The position numbers and the translations under genes were made by a program. A model generated the notes under the pieces. That model was not told where the DNA came from. It made no database searches and saw nothing but the letters and a program-made list of their open reading frames with translations. From Acinetobacter brisouii CIP 110357 (GTDB taxonomy: Bacteria; Pseudomonadota; Gammaproteobacteria; Pseudomonadales; Moraxellaceae): 64,000 bases of DNA. Shown one piece after another: positions 55,768-64,000 of this stretch; positions within the stretch are counted from its first letter, which is position 1, and each line of letters starts with the position of its first letter. The DNA lies in assembly GCF_000488275.1 (NCBI RefSeq), contig NZ_KI530762.1, positions 2,078,971 to 2,142,970 on the forward strand, read 5' to 3'.

Positions 55768-56316
55768 ATGGTTAAACAACTATTGCAATCTTGGTTGCCT
55801 TCGCCCGAACAAGTTTCCTCTATGAAAATGATGAAATTGTTTGGTAAGCATACAGCCAACCCTTTGCTGTGGTATGTCAACCGAAAATCGATCTGCAAAG
55901 CGATTTTTATCGGTTCATTCTTCGGTCTGCTTCCTATTCCTTTTCATAGTATATTCATCGTTCTTGCGGTATTACTCCTCGAAATTAACCTGCCCGTCAG
56001 CTTGGCTTTGGCATGGTTGAGTAATCCATTTACGTTAGTTCCCATTTTATATATCGGATTTTGGTTCGGGACTAAAATCTATCAGGTCCACATGATCGAC
56101 AAGGCCATGCTGATGGGTGTCATGCACCAGATAGTGAACTGGATTGAACATTTTGGACATGGGCATATTGATTTTAGTCTAGCCAAAATCCTTCTGACGG
56201 GTTTGATTGTTGAAGCATTACTGGTCGCTATAGTTCTCTATATCGTAACGCTGGTACTTTGGCGTTGGAGTGTGATTCGCACCTGGCATAAGCGCCATCA
56301 TCAATTCCCACTTTAA
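55768..56316 (+). CDS. DUF2062 membrane protein
   Basis: A 182-residue protein of the DUF2062 type, with ADNPLLWYVNRKSICKAIFI-like start (here HTANPLLWYVNRKSICKAIF near residues 28-47), FFGLLPIPFHSIFIVLAVLL near 51-70, and SLALAWLSNPFTLVPILYIG near 78-97; three to four membrane helices. The family has no firm function. The stop overlaps the convergent nucleosidase gene by 4 bp. Confidence 0.85.
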   Translation: MVKQLLQSWLPSPEQVSSMKMMKLFGKHTANPLLWYVNRKSICKAIFIGSFFGLLPIPFHSIFIVLAVLLLEINLPVSLALAWLSNPFTLVPILYIGFWFGTKIYQVHMIDKAMLMGVMHQIVNWIEHFGHGHIDFSLAKILLTGLIVEALLVAIVLYIVTLVLWRWSVIRTWHKRHHQFPL

Positions 56317-57071
56317 TTTTTCGACAATTCTGCAAAATAATGCTGCACAACTTTAAATACAAAGTCCTGACATACCTGCCCTGTTTTCGCATTATACGCT
56401 TGTTGATTGGTTAAATTATTGGAAATGACTCGTATCGCCAAAAAAGGCACCTGAAACTGGGCAGCAACTTGTGCGACAGAAGCACCTTCCATTTCTTCGG
56501 TGACTGTGCCATAAACCTCTCGAAAAAAAGCAATTCGATCCAGTTCATTATTCCAGACATCTGCCGAGCCAATGATACCTTCCACCACTTGCCCCACCGT
56601 ATAGTCGTGTCGAACATACTGTGCTGCAGCGAGTAATGCAGGGTCTGCATAAAAATGTCGAATCGCAATCGGTTCAGGATCTGTTTCATCTTCTGCTAAC
56701 ATATCAAAGGCTTCTCGCCATGCTAAAGCATCAGCACCTTCCCCAAGTGCTTTTTTGGGTGTTTTAAATGCTCCAATATTACAAACTGCACGCCCAAGCA
56801 CGAGATCAAATACATTTAATGCGGGATCATGCCCACCCGATGTTCCCTGATTAATAATCGCACAGGGCTGATATTTCAAAATCGCAATTGCCGTTGCAGC
56901 AGCAGAATTGGTCATTCCCATACGGGTTTTGGAAATAATCACTGGAAAGCCCTGATACTGCCCCTTCCAAAACACCCAGCCGCCAATAGTTTCCATTTCA
57001 ACATTGGTTAATTGGCTTGCCAGATGTTCACATTCAACAGGAAGAGCGCCTTGAATAATCAGCGGCCGCAT
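56313..57071 (-). CDS. MTA/SAH nucleosidase-like phosphorylase-fold protein
   Basis: The protein resembles 5'-methylthioadenosine/S-adenosylhomocysteine nucleosidases and related purine phosphorylases: RPLIIQGALPVECEHLAS near residues 2-19, ISKTRMGMTNSAAATAIAIL near 46-65, INQGTSGGHDP near 74-84 and the ribose-binding TEEMEGASVAQVAAQF near 192-207 with the Met-Glu-Gly-Ala signature, ending with AIRVISNNLTNQQ. I choose the ATG at 57071 because GGAGGG precedes it, giving 252 residues. Substrate preference is uncertain. A hairpin separates it from apbC upstream. Confidence 0.8.
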   Translation of the reverse strand: MRPLIIQGALPVECEHLASQLTNVEMETIGGWVFWKGQYQGFPVIISKTRMGMTNSAAATAIAILKYQPCAIINQGTSGGHDPALNVFDLVLGRAVCNIGAFKTPKKALGEGADALAWREAFDMLAEDETDPEPIAIRHFYADPALLAAAQYVRHDYTVGQVVEGIIGSADVWNNELDRIAFFREVYGTVTEEMEGASVAQVAAQFQVPFLAIRVISNNLTNQQAYNAKTGQVCQDFVFKVVQHYFAELSKN

Positions 57072-57088
57072 CGTGAATCCCTCCATTA

Positions 57089-57116
57089 AAAAAGCCCGAT
57101 GCAAAACATCGGGCTC
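57089..57116 (-). terminator. Terminator after apbC
   Basis: Stem AGCCCGATG/CATCGGGCT, 5-base loop, with a T-run on the minus strand (57092-57087); directly before the nucleosidase gene, so that gene is at least partly uncoupled from apbC. Confidence 0.85.
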
Positions 57117-57121
57117 AATCA

Positions 57122-58390
57122 TTAAAAAATACGATTTTGATCTTTATCAGTTTTTGGTAACTTTTCAATACACTTTAAAAGTTGTTCGGCAATTGCCATA
57201 TAACTGTCATGAGCATCATCCATCGCGACCACACTTGGTTCACCTTTATCGGCATTTTCACGAATTTGTGCATTTAAAGGTAAACGCCCCAAGAGTGGAA
57301 TATGATATTGCTCAGAAATTTTATCACCGCCACCAACCCCAAAAATCCGCTCTTCAAAACCACAGTTTGAACAGATATGCGTTGACATATTTTCAACCAC
57401 GCCCAATACAGGAATCTGCATACGATTGAATAACTCAATTCCTTTGGTCGCATCGAGTAATGCCACATTTTGCGGAGTGGTCACAATGACTGCGCCAGAA
57501 ACAGGAATGCGCTGCGCTAAAGTCAGTTGAATATCACCTGTTCCTGGTGGCATATCAATCATCAATACATCAAGTTCAGGCCACAAGGTTTGGTTAAACA
57601 GTTGCATCAAAGCACCCGTTGCTTTTGGCCCACGCCAAGCGACAGGCGTATTGTTGTCCCCTGTTAAATGCCCGATGGATAACACAGGCATACCATAGGC
57701 TTCCAAAGGCACAAACTGTTCATTTTCAATCAGTGGAGTTTGCCCAGCATTGCCTAGCATGGTTGGAATACTTGGACCATAGATATCTGCATCCAGCACG
57801 CCTACTTTTAAGCCCAGTTTTTGTAGCCCCAACGCCAGATTGACCGTTGTCGTTGATTTACCGACACCACCTTTACCCGAAGACACCAAAATCACATGTT
57901 GAATGCGTGGGTGCTTTGGTACATCACGCTGCTGTGGTGCAGCTTTTTGAATCGGTGGATTATTTGGGTCTGCTTCTACTGGCTCAGGTTTTGCCGAGGC
58001 ATCAACTACAGGGGGTAAATTGTTCGCTTCCGCTTTCGGCTTTGATGAACAGCTATGCCCTGCTTCACCATGCTGCTGGCTGCCACAACCACCCGATGTT
58101 GCTTGCCCTGTTTTTTGCTGAATCACATGTAAATTCAGTTCCTGAATGCCACATTTTTCCAAGGCATCGGCAAGTTCATCGTGAATCTGCTGTAATTGTT
58201 CAGCTTCACTTGGGTGCGTATTGATGGTGAGCTGTAAAATCTGACCCTGTAAATTGACCTGACTAATGCGGTCTTTGAGTAAATTTTCAGAATTAGGCAA
58301 ACAGTAACTTTGGAGGACTTTCTGGATTTCTTCTTCTTTGACCTCCTGTGATGGGGCAAATTTTGCTTTTAAGGAAGAAAACCAAGACAT
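57122..58390 (-). CDS. apbC: Iron-sulfur cluster carrier ApbC (Mrp family)
   Basis: This P-loop ATPase of the Mrp/NBP35 family carries Fe-S clusters. It has an N-terminal MIP18-like domain (EEEIQKVLQSYCLPNSENLL), a Pro/Cys-rich linker, the deviant Walker A ILVSSGKGGVGKSTTTVNLA near residue 170-189, and the cluster-binding HICSNCGFEE near 340. The linker holds an unusual Cys/His-rich stretch (SGGCGSQQHGEAGHSCSS). Start at 58390 (MSWFSSLKAKF) has GGAG before it; the open frame runs 29 codons further. 422 residues. Divergent from metG, as in many proteobacteria. Confidence 0.92.
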   Translation of the reverse strand: MSWFSSLKAKFAPSQEVKEEEIQKVLQSYCLPNSENLLKDRISQVNLQGQILQLTINTHPSEAEQLQQIHDELADALEKCGIQELNLHVIQQKTGQATSGGCGSQQHGEAGHSCSSKPKAEANNLPPVVDASAKPEPVEADPNNPPIQKAAPQQRDVPKHPRIQHVILVSSGKGGVGKSTTTVNLALGLQKLGLKVGVLDADIYGPSIPTMLGNAGQTPLIENEQFVPLEAYGMPVLSIGHLTGDNNTPVAWRGPKATGALMQLFNQTLWPELDVLMIDMPPGTGDIQLTLAQRIPVSGAVIVTTPQNVALLDATKGIELFNRMQIPVLGVVENMSTHICSNCGFEERIFGVGGGDKISEQYHIPLLGRLPLNAQIRENADKGEPSVVAMDDAHDSYMAIAEQLLKCIEKLPKTDKDQNRIF

Positions 58391-58612
58391 ATTTGACTCC
58401 AACAGGAAAGATAATGGGTTTAGTTTAACTGTAATTGCAGATAAGTTTAAGTCAACTTTATTGATAGCCATGATCAATATGACTGGTAAAAATACCCAGA
58501 TTTTATTTTGGTCTGAATGTGAAGATTCCGCTTAATCTTTAATTTGAAAAGAATTCACCGCTTAAATCAGCAAAGTTCGATATACTCAGCGCAGCCCTCG
58601 CCAAATGCGCAG

Positions 58613-58633
58613 ACAAAGCGTTGCTTTGTTTTC
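58613..58633 (+). promoter_or_regulatory. Hairpin with T-run in the metG leader
   Basis: ACAAAGC, GTT, GCTTTGT followed by TTTT, 55 bp before the metG start and about 30 bases after a TATACT that could be its -10. It has terminator-like form, so attenuation is possible. I see no leader peptide or T-box-like structure. Confidence 0.4.
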
Positions 58634-58686
58634 CCGCGCTCAGGTACAATCTTTTGCTTGTAAATACGAATGAGAGAACAACTTCC

Positions 58687-60747
58687 GTGCGTAAAATTTT
58701 AGTCACAAATGCCCTTCCTTATGCCAATGGTCCAATTCACATGGGTCACTTACTCGGTTATATCCAAGCAGATATATGGGTTCGTGCCATGCGTGCATTA
58801 GGTCATGAAGTGACTTATGTCTGTGCGGATGATGCTCATGGTACTGCCATCATGCTACGTGCCGAAGCCAATGGCATTAGCCCAGAACAGCAGATTGCCA
58901 ATGTTCAAAAAGAACATGAACGTGATTTTGCAGGTTTTGGAATTAGCTTTGACCACTATGACTCAACCCATAGCGACACCAACAAAGCACGTTCTCAAGA
59001 AATTTATGTCAAAAACCGTGAAGCAGGCAACATCGCGATTCGCCCTGTCACTCAGTTGTTTGACCCTGAAAAACAAATGTTCCTGTCTGACCGCTTCATT
59101 AAAGGCACATGCCCGAAATGTAAAGCTGAAGACCAATACGGCGACTCTTGTGAAGTCTGCGGAACAACCTATAACGCAACTGAATTGTTAAATCCGCGCT
59201 CTACACTGAGCGGTGCAACGCCTGTTGAGAAATCATCTGACCATTATTTCTTTAAGCTGCCAAACTTCTCAGAATACCTACAAAAATGGACGCGTGACCA
59301 AGGTCGTCTGCCTGTTTCGATTGCCAACAAGCTCGATGAATGGTTCGATGCAGGCTTGGCAGACTGGGATATTTCACGTGATGCGCCATATTTCGGTTTT
59401 GAAATTCCAGATGCGCCAAACAAATATTTTTATGTTTGGGTTGATGCACCGATTGGTTATATGTCGAGTTTTGAAAACTACATTAAAACCAAACGCCCAG
59501 ATTTGAACTTTGATGATTACTGGAAAAAAGACAGTGAAAATGAAGTTTATCACTTCATTGGTAAAGACATTGTTTACTTCCACGCACTGTTCTGGCCTGC
59601 AATGCTTGAAGGTGCAAACTACCGCACGCCAACAGGTTTATTCGTAAACGGCTTCTTGACTGTAAATGGTCAGAAAATGTCGAAATCACGCGGTACATTC
59701 ATTAAAGCTGAAACTTATTTACAGCACTTGAACCCTGAATATTTGCGTTATTACTTCGCGTCTAAACTTTCAGACAAAGTTGAAGATTCAGACTTAAACT
59801 TGGATGATTTCATTCAAAAAGTGAACTCTGACCTTGTGGGTAAAGTGGTGAATATCGCCAGCCGTTGTGCCAAGTTCATTAACACCAAATTTAACGATAC
59901 CTTATCGAACGAATGTGCTGAAGCAGAATTGGTTCAAAGCTTTATTGACGCGGGTGATTCGATTACTCAAGCCTATGAAGATCGTGAATTTTCTGCGGCG
60001 ATTCGTGAAATCATGGCATTGGCTGACCGTGCCAACCAATACATCGATGAGAAAAAACCGTGGGCGCTTGCAAAGCAAGAAGGTCAAGAACAACAAGTGC
60101 ATGACGTCTGCTCTGTCGGGATTAACCTGTTCCGCCAATTGGCAGTTTACCTTGCACCAGTCTTGCCTGAATTGGCGAATCAAGTTCAAGCTTTCTTAAA
60201 ACTTGACAGCTTCAACTTTGAATCACGTAAAACGATTTTAACGGGTCATGAAATTGCCGCTTTCCAACCACTCATGCAACGTGTTGATCCCAAAGCAGTT
60301 GCAGCAATGGTGGATGAATCTAAAGAATCTTTAGGTGCACCTGCGGCTGAACCTGCAAAAGCGGAAAAGAAAAAAGAAAAAGCCAAAGAGAAAAAAGCTG
60401 AACCGAAAATTGGTGAAGCTGAGATCATCGGCATTGAAGATTTTATCAAAATCGACCTGCGTGTTGCGAAAGTATTGGAAGCTGCGACTGTTGAAGGTTC
60501 GGATAAACTTCTTCAACTGACTTTAGATGCGGGCGAAGCTGAACCACGTAATGTATTTAGCGGTATTCGTGAGTTCTACGCGCCAGAAGACCTGAAAGAT
60601 AAGCTGGTTGTGTTGGTTGCTAACCTTGCGCCACGCAAAATGCGTTTTGGTATTTCAAACGGTATGGTGCTAGCAGCGGGTAATGGCGAAGGTGTTTGGG
60701 TGATTTCACCTGAATCTGGTGCTAAACCAGGTGATAAAGTGTCTTAA
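58687..60747 (+). CDS. metG: Methionyl-tRNA synthetase MetG
   Basis: Class I synthetase: the HIGH motif appears as [18 protein letters not shown] near residues 9-26; the zinc knuckle [18 protein letters not shown] near 143-160; the KMSKS loop [17 protein letters not shown] near 330-346. A Lys/Glu/Ala-rich linker (about 545-575) leads to a C-terminal Trbp111-like tRNA-binding domain ([18 protein letters not shown]). I start with GTG at 58687 ([12 protein letters not shown]) with GAGAG before it, because the 22 codons upstream show no family character. 686 residues. Confidence 0.96.
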   Translation: MRKILVTNALPYANGPIHMGHLLGYIQADIWVRAMRALGHEVTYVCADDAHGTAIMLRAEANGISPEQQIANVQKEHERDFAGFGISFDHYDSTHSDTNKARSQEIYVKNREAGNIAIRPVTQLFDPEKQMFLSDRFIKGTCPKCKAEDQYGDSCEVCGTTYNATELLNPRSTLSGATPVEKSSDHYFFKLPNFSEYLQKWTRDQGRLPVSIANKLDEWFDAGLADWDISRDAPYFGFEIPDAPNKYFYVWVDAPIGYMSSFENYIKTKRPDLNFDDYWKKDSENEVYHFIGKDIVYFHALFWPAMLEGANYRTPTGLFVNGFLTVNGQKMSKSRGTFIKAETYLQHLNPEYLRYYFASKLSDKVEDSDLNLDDFIQKVNSDLVGKVVNIASRCAKFINTKFNDTLSNECAEAELVQSFIDAGDSITQAYEDREFSAAIREIMALADRANQYIDEKKPWALAKQEGQEQQVHDVCSVGINLFRQLAVYLAPVLPELANQVQAFLKLDSFNFESRKTILTGHEIAAFQPLMQRVDPKAVAAMVDESKESLGAPAAEPAKAEKKKEKAKEKKAEPKIGEAEIIGIEDFIKIDLRVAKVLEAATVEGSDKLLQLTLDAGEAEPRNVFSGIREFYAPEDLKDKLVVLVANLAPRKMRFGISNGMVLAAGNGEGVWVISPESGAKPGDKVS

Positions 60748-60766
60748 GATTCAATTCTTAAAAGAA

Positions 60767-60800
60767 AAGCCTCTACTGATGTAGGGGCTTTTTTTATTGT
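60767..60800 (+). terminator. Terminator after metG
   Basis: Stem AAGCCTCTAC/GTAGGGGCTT (one G-T pair), loop TGAT, then seven T; 20 bp after the stop codon. Confidence 0.9.
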
Positions 60801-60802
60801 CT

Positions 60803-60980
60803 TTACCTCTCCCTAGCCCTCTCCTATAAGGAGAGGGAAAAAATCCATTACAGGTCTTATGACCCTATAAAATCAATTGACCTGCGACATGGATGTCGCC
60901 CGTTCGTTAGGGGCACACGGACGTGCTCTCTAACGAACAACTGGGTTTTGTTACTTTTGCCCAGTCAAAAGTAAGGGGGA
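60803..60980. repeat. Multi-hairpin intergenic element, probably a dispersed repeat
   Basis: After the metG terminator come CTCTCC-type palindromic sequence (CCCTCTCCTATAAGGAGAGGG at about 60818-60838, given here in parts: CCCTCTCC and GGAGAGGG) and three perfect hairpins: CGACAT/ATGTCG (60885-60898), GTTCGTTAG/CTAACGAAC (60902-60938, enclosing GCAC/GTGC) and TTACTTTTG/CAAAAGTAA (60951-60974). It is richer in G+C than the surroundings. No ORF is credible. Form and position suggest a mobile-repeat (REP- or MITE-like) remnant or a structured RNA. Confidence 0.65.
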
Positions 60981-61143
60981 AGGAACTTCTACTTAAAATA
61001 ATCAATCACCTTTTTATAAGATAAGAAATACTGTGTTTTTAGATTCATACGCATTTTCACTTCATTTATACAAACTAAAAAAGATGAAAAATCTTGCCCT
61101 ACATGCTAAAAAATAAACACTATAAATCAATAAATACACTCAA

Positions 61144-62112
61144 ATGAAAAAACTACTCACCTCAGCTCTACTCTGCTCTAGCTTCGTCAGTCTACCAACC
61201 TTCGCCACTTCCCCCACCGCTCCAATCGAGCAACAAAAACAAGTGGCAGGTTACTACCAATATCAGTCAGGGCAAACCCAAATTACTGCCCTGCTCGATG
61301 GCACAAACTATATATCACCCAACTTATTTAAAGGACTTTCAGAACAACAAATCCATGCAAGCCTAAAGAAATACTATGCTGACCAAGCCAAAGGCGTACA
61401 AACCTCCATCAACGCATTTCTAGTCAATACAGGTCATTCTCTGGTGTTAGTCGATAGCGGTGCTGCCAGTTGTTTTGGGTCACATTTAGGTTCAGTTTTA
61501 AGCAATTTAAAGGCATCGGGTTACAAACCTGAACAGGTCAATACGATTTTGCTGACTCACCTTCACCCCGATCATGTCTGTGGGATTAGTAAAAATGGCA
61601 TCGCCAATTTCCCAAATGCAACCGTCTATGTCTCAAGTACTGAAGCCAATTACTGGCTTAATCCTGAACAGATCAAAAAACTTCCGCAAACACAACAGGC
61701 AGGCTATTTAGCCACCGTTGAAAAAATTAAACAGGCAATCGCCCCTTATCAAGCCAAACAGCGCTTTAAAACCTACAAACTGGGTGATCAGATTCAGGGA
61801 TTTAACGTGATTAGTACTCCTGGACATACGCTAGGGCATTTTAGTTATGAACTCAAAACAGCAAATGAAACTATTGTTTTTATTGGTGATATTGTACATT
61901 CACACAGCATACAGTTTGATCATCCTGCAACGGCGATTGGCTATGATGTCGACCCTAAACAAGCTGTCGCAACACGCTTAAAACAGTTTGCCGAATATGC
62001 CAAACATGGGGAAACCATTGCTGCACCACATTTGCCTTTCCCGGGAATTGGACATATTTATTCTGCTGATGGGAAAAGTTATCAGTGGATTCCCGTGCAT
62101 TTTAAAGATTAA
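61144..62112 (+). CDS. Exported metallo-beta-lactamase-fold hydrolase
   Basis: The 322-residue protein has a signal peptide (MKKLLTSALLCSSFVSLPTFA, cleavage near 21) and an MBL fold: zinc motif LLTHLHPDHVCGI near residues 139-151 (HxHxDH), a second His in STPGHTLGHF near 225-234, the Asp in VFIGDIVHSHSI near 248-259, and a late His in AAPHLPFPGIGH. Proteins of this type include lactonases, phosphodiesterases and beta-lactamase-like enzymes. The substrate is not clear; an N-acyl-homoserine lactonase or periplasmic esterase role is possible. A+T-rich spacer precedes it. Confidence 0.8.
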   Translation: MKKLLTSALLCSSFVSLPTFATSPTAPIEQQKQVAGYYQYQSGQTQITALLDGTNYISPNLFKGLSEQQIHASLKKYYADQAKGVQTSINAFLVNTGHSLVLVDSGAASCFGSHLGSVLSNLKASGYKPEQVNTILLTHLHPDHVCGISKNGIANFPNATVYVSSTEANYWLNPEQIKKLPQTQQAGYLATVEKIKQAIAPYQAKQRFKTYKLGDQIQGFNVISTPGHTLGHFSYELKTANETIVFIGDIVHSHSIQFDHPATAIGYDVDPKQAVATRLKQFAEYAKHGETIAAPHLPFPGIGHIYSADGKSYQWIPVHFKD

Positions 62113-62170
62113 GACAAATCTCTTCGTCCTGAAATAGGTTGATCCTTATTTCAGGACTGAGCAAATAAAT

Positions 62171-62335
62171 TTACGGTTTGTTGGCTGCACTTAACTGATA
62201 GTCTTGCTGATACACAGGAGTACCTGCAATGCTTCGTGCATAGTAATTAGGCTGAGTTTTAATCGGCTGTTTTAGCTCACATCCTGTAAGCACAAATAAA
62301 CTCATGGCTACGCAGAGTATGGATATTGTCTTCAT
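62171..62335 (-). CDS. Small lipoprotein (54 residues)
   Basis: The reading frame encodes a lipoprotein signal with lipobox VLTGC (Cys19) and a 35-residue mature part (ELKQPIKTQPNYYARSIAGT, then a Tyr/Gln-rich tail ending AANKP). AGGA stands about seven bases before the ATG. It is transcribed on the minus strand, converging with the MBL-fold gene. No family is recognised; it is below a usual ORF length cut-off. A possible promoter region upstream is very A+T-rich. Confidence 0.75.
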   Translation of the reverse strand: MKTISILCVAMSLFVLTGCELKQPIKTQPNYYARSIAGTPVYQQDYQLSAANKP

Positions 62336-62650
62336 GAGCATATCCTCTTTGTTGTTTTATTCTAAATTAGCACTTTATTTGCAAAATGTTTAAAAAAATA
62401 TATTTCAATTTGTGAAGAAACTTATTCCAAGATGATCAAAATCGGCAATAAAAAGATCAGCTTATTTTTAATATGAAATATCTTTAAGAACAGCTTATAT
62501 ATTTCATAAAGTCTTTGATATTATCTTGATGACGATGACGGATGCATTCACCTGACGCGCTGAAAATAAATTTAATATAGTGCCAATCCAAAATGATTAG
62601 ACATAAAAAAACCTATTGATGAACAATAGGCTTTTTTAAAATTCTTTAAA
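62336..62650. other. A+T-rich non-coding gap
   Basis: No gene is visible in these 315 bases. The right end holds a terminator for the LysE-type gene (62604-62637), the left end presumably the promoter of the 54-residue lipoprotein. Confidence 0.5.
62604..62637 (-). terminator. Terminator after the second LysE-type gene
   Basis: Stem CCTATTG/CAATAGG with a 5-base loop; the minus-strand product ends in a run of T (62611-62604). Located 14 bp after the LysE-type gene's stop. Confidence 0.85.
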
Positions 62651-63286
62651 CTACTTCATCCCAAAAATCAGTTTCAGCCCAAGCAAAGTCATCACGCCAC
62701 CCGCTACACGGTCAAAAATCGCTTTGGATTTTAAATACACTTTACGCGGTACTTCAGCCGAAAGCACCATAGCGACCAGTGAATACCAACCTGCATCAAT
62801 AAAAAAGCACAGTATCGGCAAAACCACGTAGTAATAACTCGGGATTTCCTTTGGCAGTAAAGCGGTAAAAATACTGGCGAGGACAATCGCAATTTTCGGG
62901 TTGCTGAGTTGTGTGATCAGCCCTAAACGATAGGCTTGCGCATAGCTCATTTTCTGGGTGGTATCTTGCTCGGTCTGCATTGGCTCTTTTGCATGTCGAA
63001 TAATTTTAAATGCGAGCCATAGCAAATACAGACCACCACACACTTTTAACATCAAATATGCGGATGGGACAGCGAGTAAAATTGCCTGTAACCCCATGAC
63101 TGCAAGTAAACCAAATAGTGCTGCACCTGTGCCAGTGCCCAAGGCAGTAAATAAGCCATGCTTCCGTGAAATTGCAATGGAGTTTTTTGCCACATAAATA
63201 AAGGTTGGGCCTGGGCTAATTGCACCTAGCATTAATGCGACTGCAATCGGAAAAAGCGACCACAAACTATTCACGACAGTACCCAT
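62651..63286 (-). CDS. LysE-type amino acid exporter (second)
   Basis: A 211-residue protein with PIAVALMLGAISPGPTFIYV near residues 13-32, the LysE/RhtB signature, about six membrane helices, and the family's conserved LITQLSNPKIAIVLASIFTA near 128-147. It presumably exports an amino acid such as threonine or homoserine, but the substrate is not determinable. The ATG at 63286 opens the protein; Shine-Dalgarno is weak. It lies 35 bp downstream of the methyltransferase gene and may be cotranscribed. Confidence 0.86.
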   Translation of the reverse strand: MGTVVNSLWSLFPIAVALMLGAISPGPTFIYVAKNSIAISRKHGLFTALGTGTGAALFGLLAVMGLQAILLAVPSAYLMLKVCGGLYLLWLAFKIIRHAKEPMQTEQDTTQKMSYAQAYRLGLITQLSNPKIAIVLASIFTALLPKEIPSYYYVVLPILCFFIDAGWYSLVAMVLSAEVPRKVYLKSKAIFDRVAGGVMTLLGLKLIFGMK

Positions 63287-63321
63287 TTACTGACCAACAA
63301 AGGCGGCTATTTTAGCAGAAC

Positions 63322-64000
63322 TTAAGCTGTTTTTCCCAATACTAAATACATCACATCACTTTGAAATGAGCCATCTGCCTGTATCTGGAAATGTTGCTTG
63401 ACGGCATCAGAGACTTTGCCTTGCAAACCACGAATCGTTTCGACACTACTTGCCGAAGTTTGCATGCGGCAGACCCAACTGTCAAAGTCCAAATGCAATA
63501 CTTGTTTTTCTACTTGCTCAACCTGAAAACCCGCATATTCAGCAAATTGCATCCATTCTTGCAAGTTGTAATTTCGCACATGACTTGGATCACGAATCAT
63601 TTCAATCGTTTGCAAAAAGGTGTCTAAAACAGGCTGACCATTTCCCAAAATATCCACAAAAATCACTTTGCCGTGTGGTTGCAAAACACGATAAATTTCC
63701 TGCATGGCTTGCCCGACATGCTGCCAGTGATGTGCTGAATAGCGGCTAATAATGCAGTCAAAGGATTGATCCGCAAAAGGCAATTGCTCGGCTGTACCCT
63801 GTTGCCCCTGAATTTGGGTTAAACCCTTCTCTTTTGCTTGCTGGCAAACCAATTCCACCATTTCCGGGGTGACATCATAAGCAATCACCTGCTCGGTATA
63901 TGGTGCGACCTGATAACTGACATGCCCCGCCCCACAGCCCAAGTCCAATATGCGTTTGAACTGGTGCTGCTCGATACATTGCTGCATTTTGGCAAATTCT
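63322..64000 (-). CDS. Class I SAM-dependent methyltransferase, N-terminus outside window
   Basis: The reading frame continues past the right edge, since codons for EFAK precede the first visible Met; the true start is outside. Motif I is RILDLGCGAGHVSYQVAPY near the visible residues 13-31, then QQGTAEQLPFADQSFDCIIS and HGKVIFVDILGNG, as in UbiE/BioC-type methyltransferases. Substrate unknown. At least 225 residues are present. It runs toward the LysE-type gene. Confidence 0.82.
   Translation of the reverse strand, partial: EFAKMQQCIEQHQFKRILDLGCGAGHVSYQVAPYTEQVIAYDVTPEMVELVCQQAKEKGLTQIQGQQGTAEQLPFADQSFDCIISRYSAHHWQHVGQAMQEIYRVLQPHGKVIFVDILGNGQPVLDTFLQTIEMIRDPSHVRNYNLQEWMQFAEYAGFQVEQVEKQVLHLDFDSWVCRMQTSASSVETIRGLQGKVSDAVKQHFQIQADGSFQSDVMYLVLGKTA

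Noticed and set aside
57847..58224. 125-residue forward ORF over apbC
   Set aside because: It is antisense to the conserved P-loop region of apbC and has no ribosome binding site or recognisable domain.
61144..62112. MBL-fold gene as a true beta-lactamase
   Set aside because: The HxHxDH motif is shared by many hydrolases, and segments typical of class B beta-lactamases are not seen. A resistance role cannot be claimed from this sequence.

Overview
The window reads as a chromosomal segment of an Acinetobacter species (Moraxellaceae, Gammaproteobacteria). This rests on the moderate A+T content, the gene orders GntR regulator-smc-zipA-ligA, bioH-like-bioAFCD, nadA-nadB facing a Nudix-type NadQ/NrtR regulator, and pilG-pilH-pilI-pilJ-chpA, and on a signal-less YkuD-domain protein resembling A. 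baumannii ElsL. The species cannot be named from this sequence. Almost everything is core genome. I see no insertion sequence, prophage, integron, CRISPR array, rRNA operon or replication origin.

Layout. 1-4.4 kb: the start of a yceD-like gene, an EF-P hydroxylase (epmC), a YciO-like protein, condensin partners scpA-scpB and rluB. 4.4-9.1 kb: a reverse-strand biotin cluster (bioH-like, bioA, bioF, bioC, bioD). 9.1-14.2 kb: de novo NAD synthesis, with nadA-nadB divergent from a nadQ-type regulator and nadC downstream. Three matching inverted repeats (two in the nadA/nadQ gap, one before nadC) form a self-consistent local regulon. 14.3-28.2 kb: a secreted Bcp-type peroxiredoxin, a heme-ligand-less bacterioferritin, ligA, zipA, a very Gln-rich smc, a GntR regulator, a TauE-type permease, monofunctional birA, coaX, two paralogous exported proteins and ffh.

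28.3-37.9 kb: ypjD-like gene, a small A+T-rich HxlR regulator/tautomerase pair with a perfect palindrome between them, a dusC-like gene, a LysR/GST divergent pair, two uncharacterised exported proteins, a YccS-type membrane protein and a YcxB-like protein. 37.9-39.0 kb: thirteen copies of a 7-bp repeat, then eight tRNA genes (four Val-TAC, four Asp-GTC) on the minus strand behind a near-ideal promoter. 39.1-42.4 kb: elsL-like gene coupled to a DUF454 gene, a DUF1853 gene, a 46-residue entericidin-like lipoprotein and dapE. 42.5-51.4 kb: a compact Pil-Chp twitching-motility chemosensory operon. 51.7-64 kb: an exported coiled-coil protein, proS, dcd, two LysE-type exporters, a DUF2062 protein, an MTA/SAH nucleosidase-like protein, apbC, metG, a multi-hairpin intergenic element, an exported metallo-beta-lactamase-fold protein, a 54-residue lipoprotein and a methyltransferase cut by the window end.

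The most informative non-standard observations are the NadQ-type operator set, the Val/Asp tRNA array with duplicated spacers and its adjacent heptamer repeat, the triple-hairpin element near 60.9 kb, the duplicated Hpt modules in ChpA, and two lipoprotein genes too short for usual ORF cut-offs. I did not find a convincing new multi-gene system. Functional calls come from recognising family motifs by eye, with no database search.
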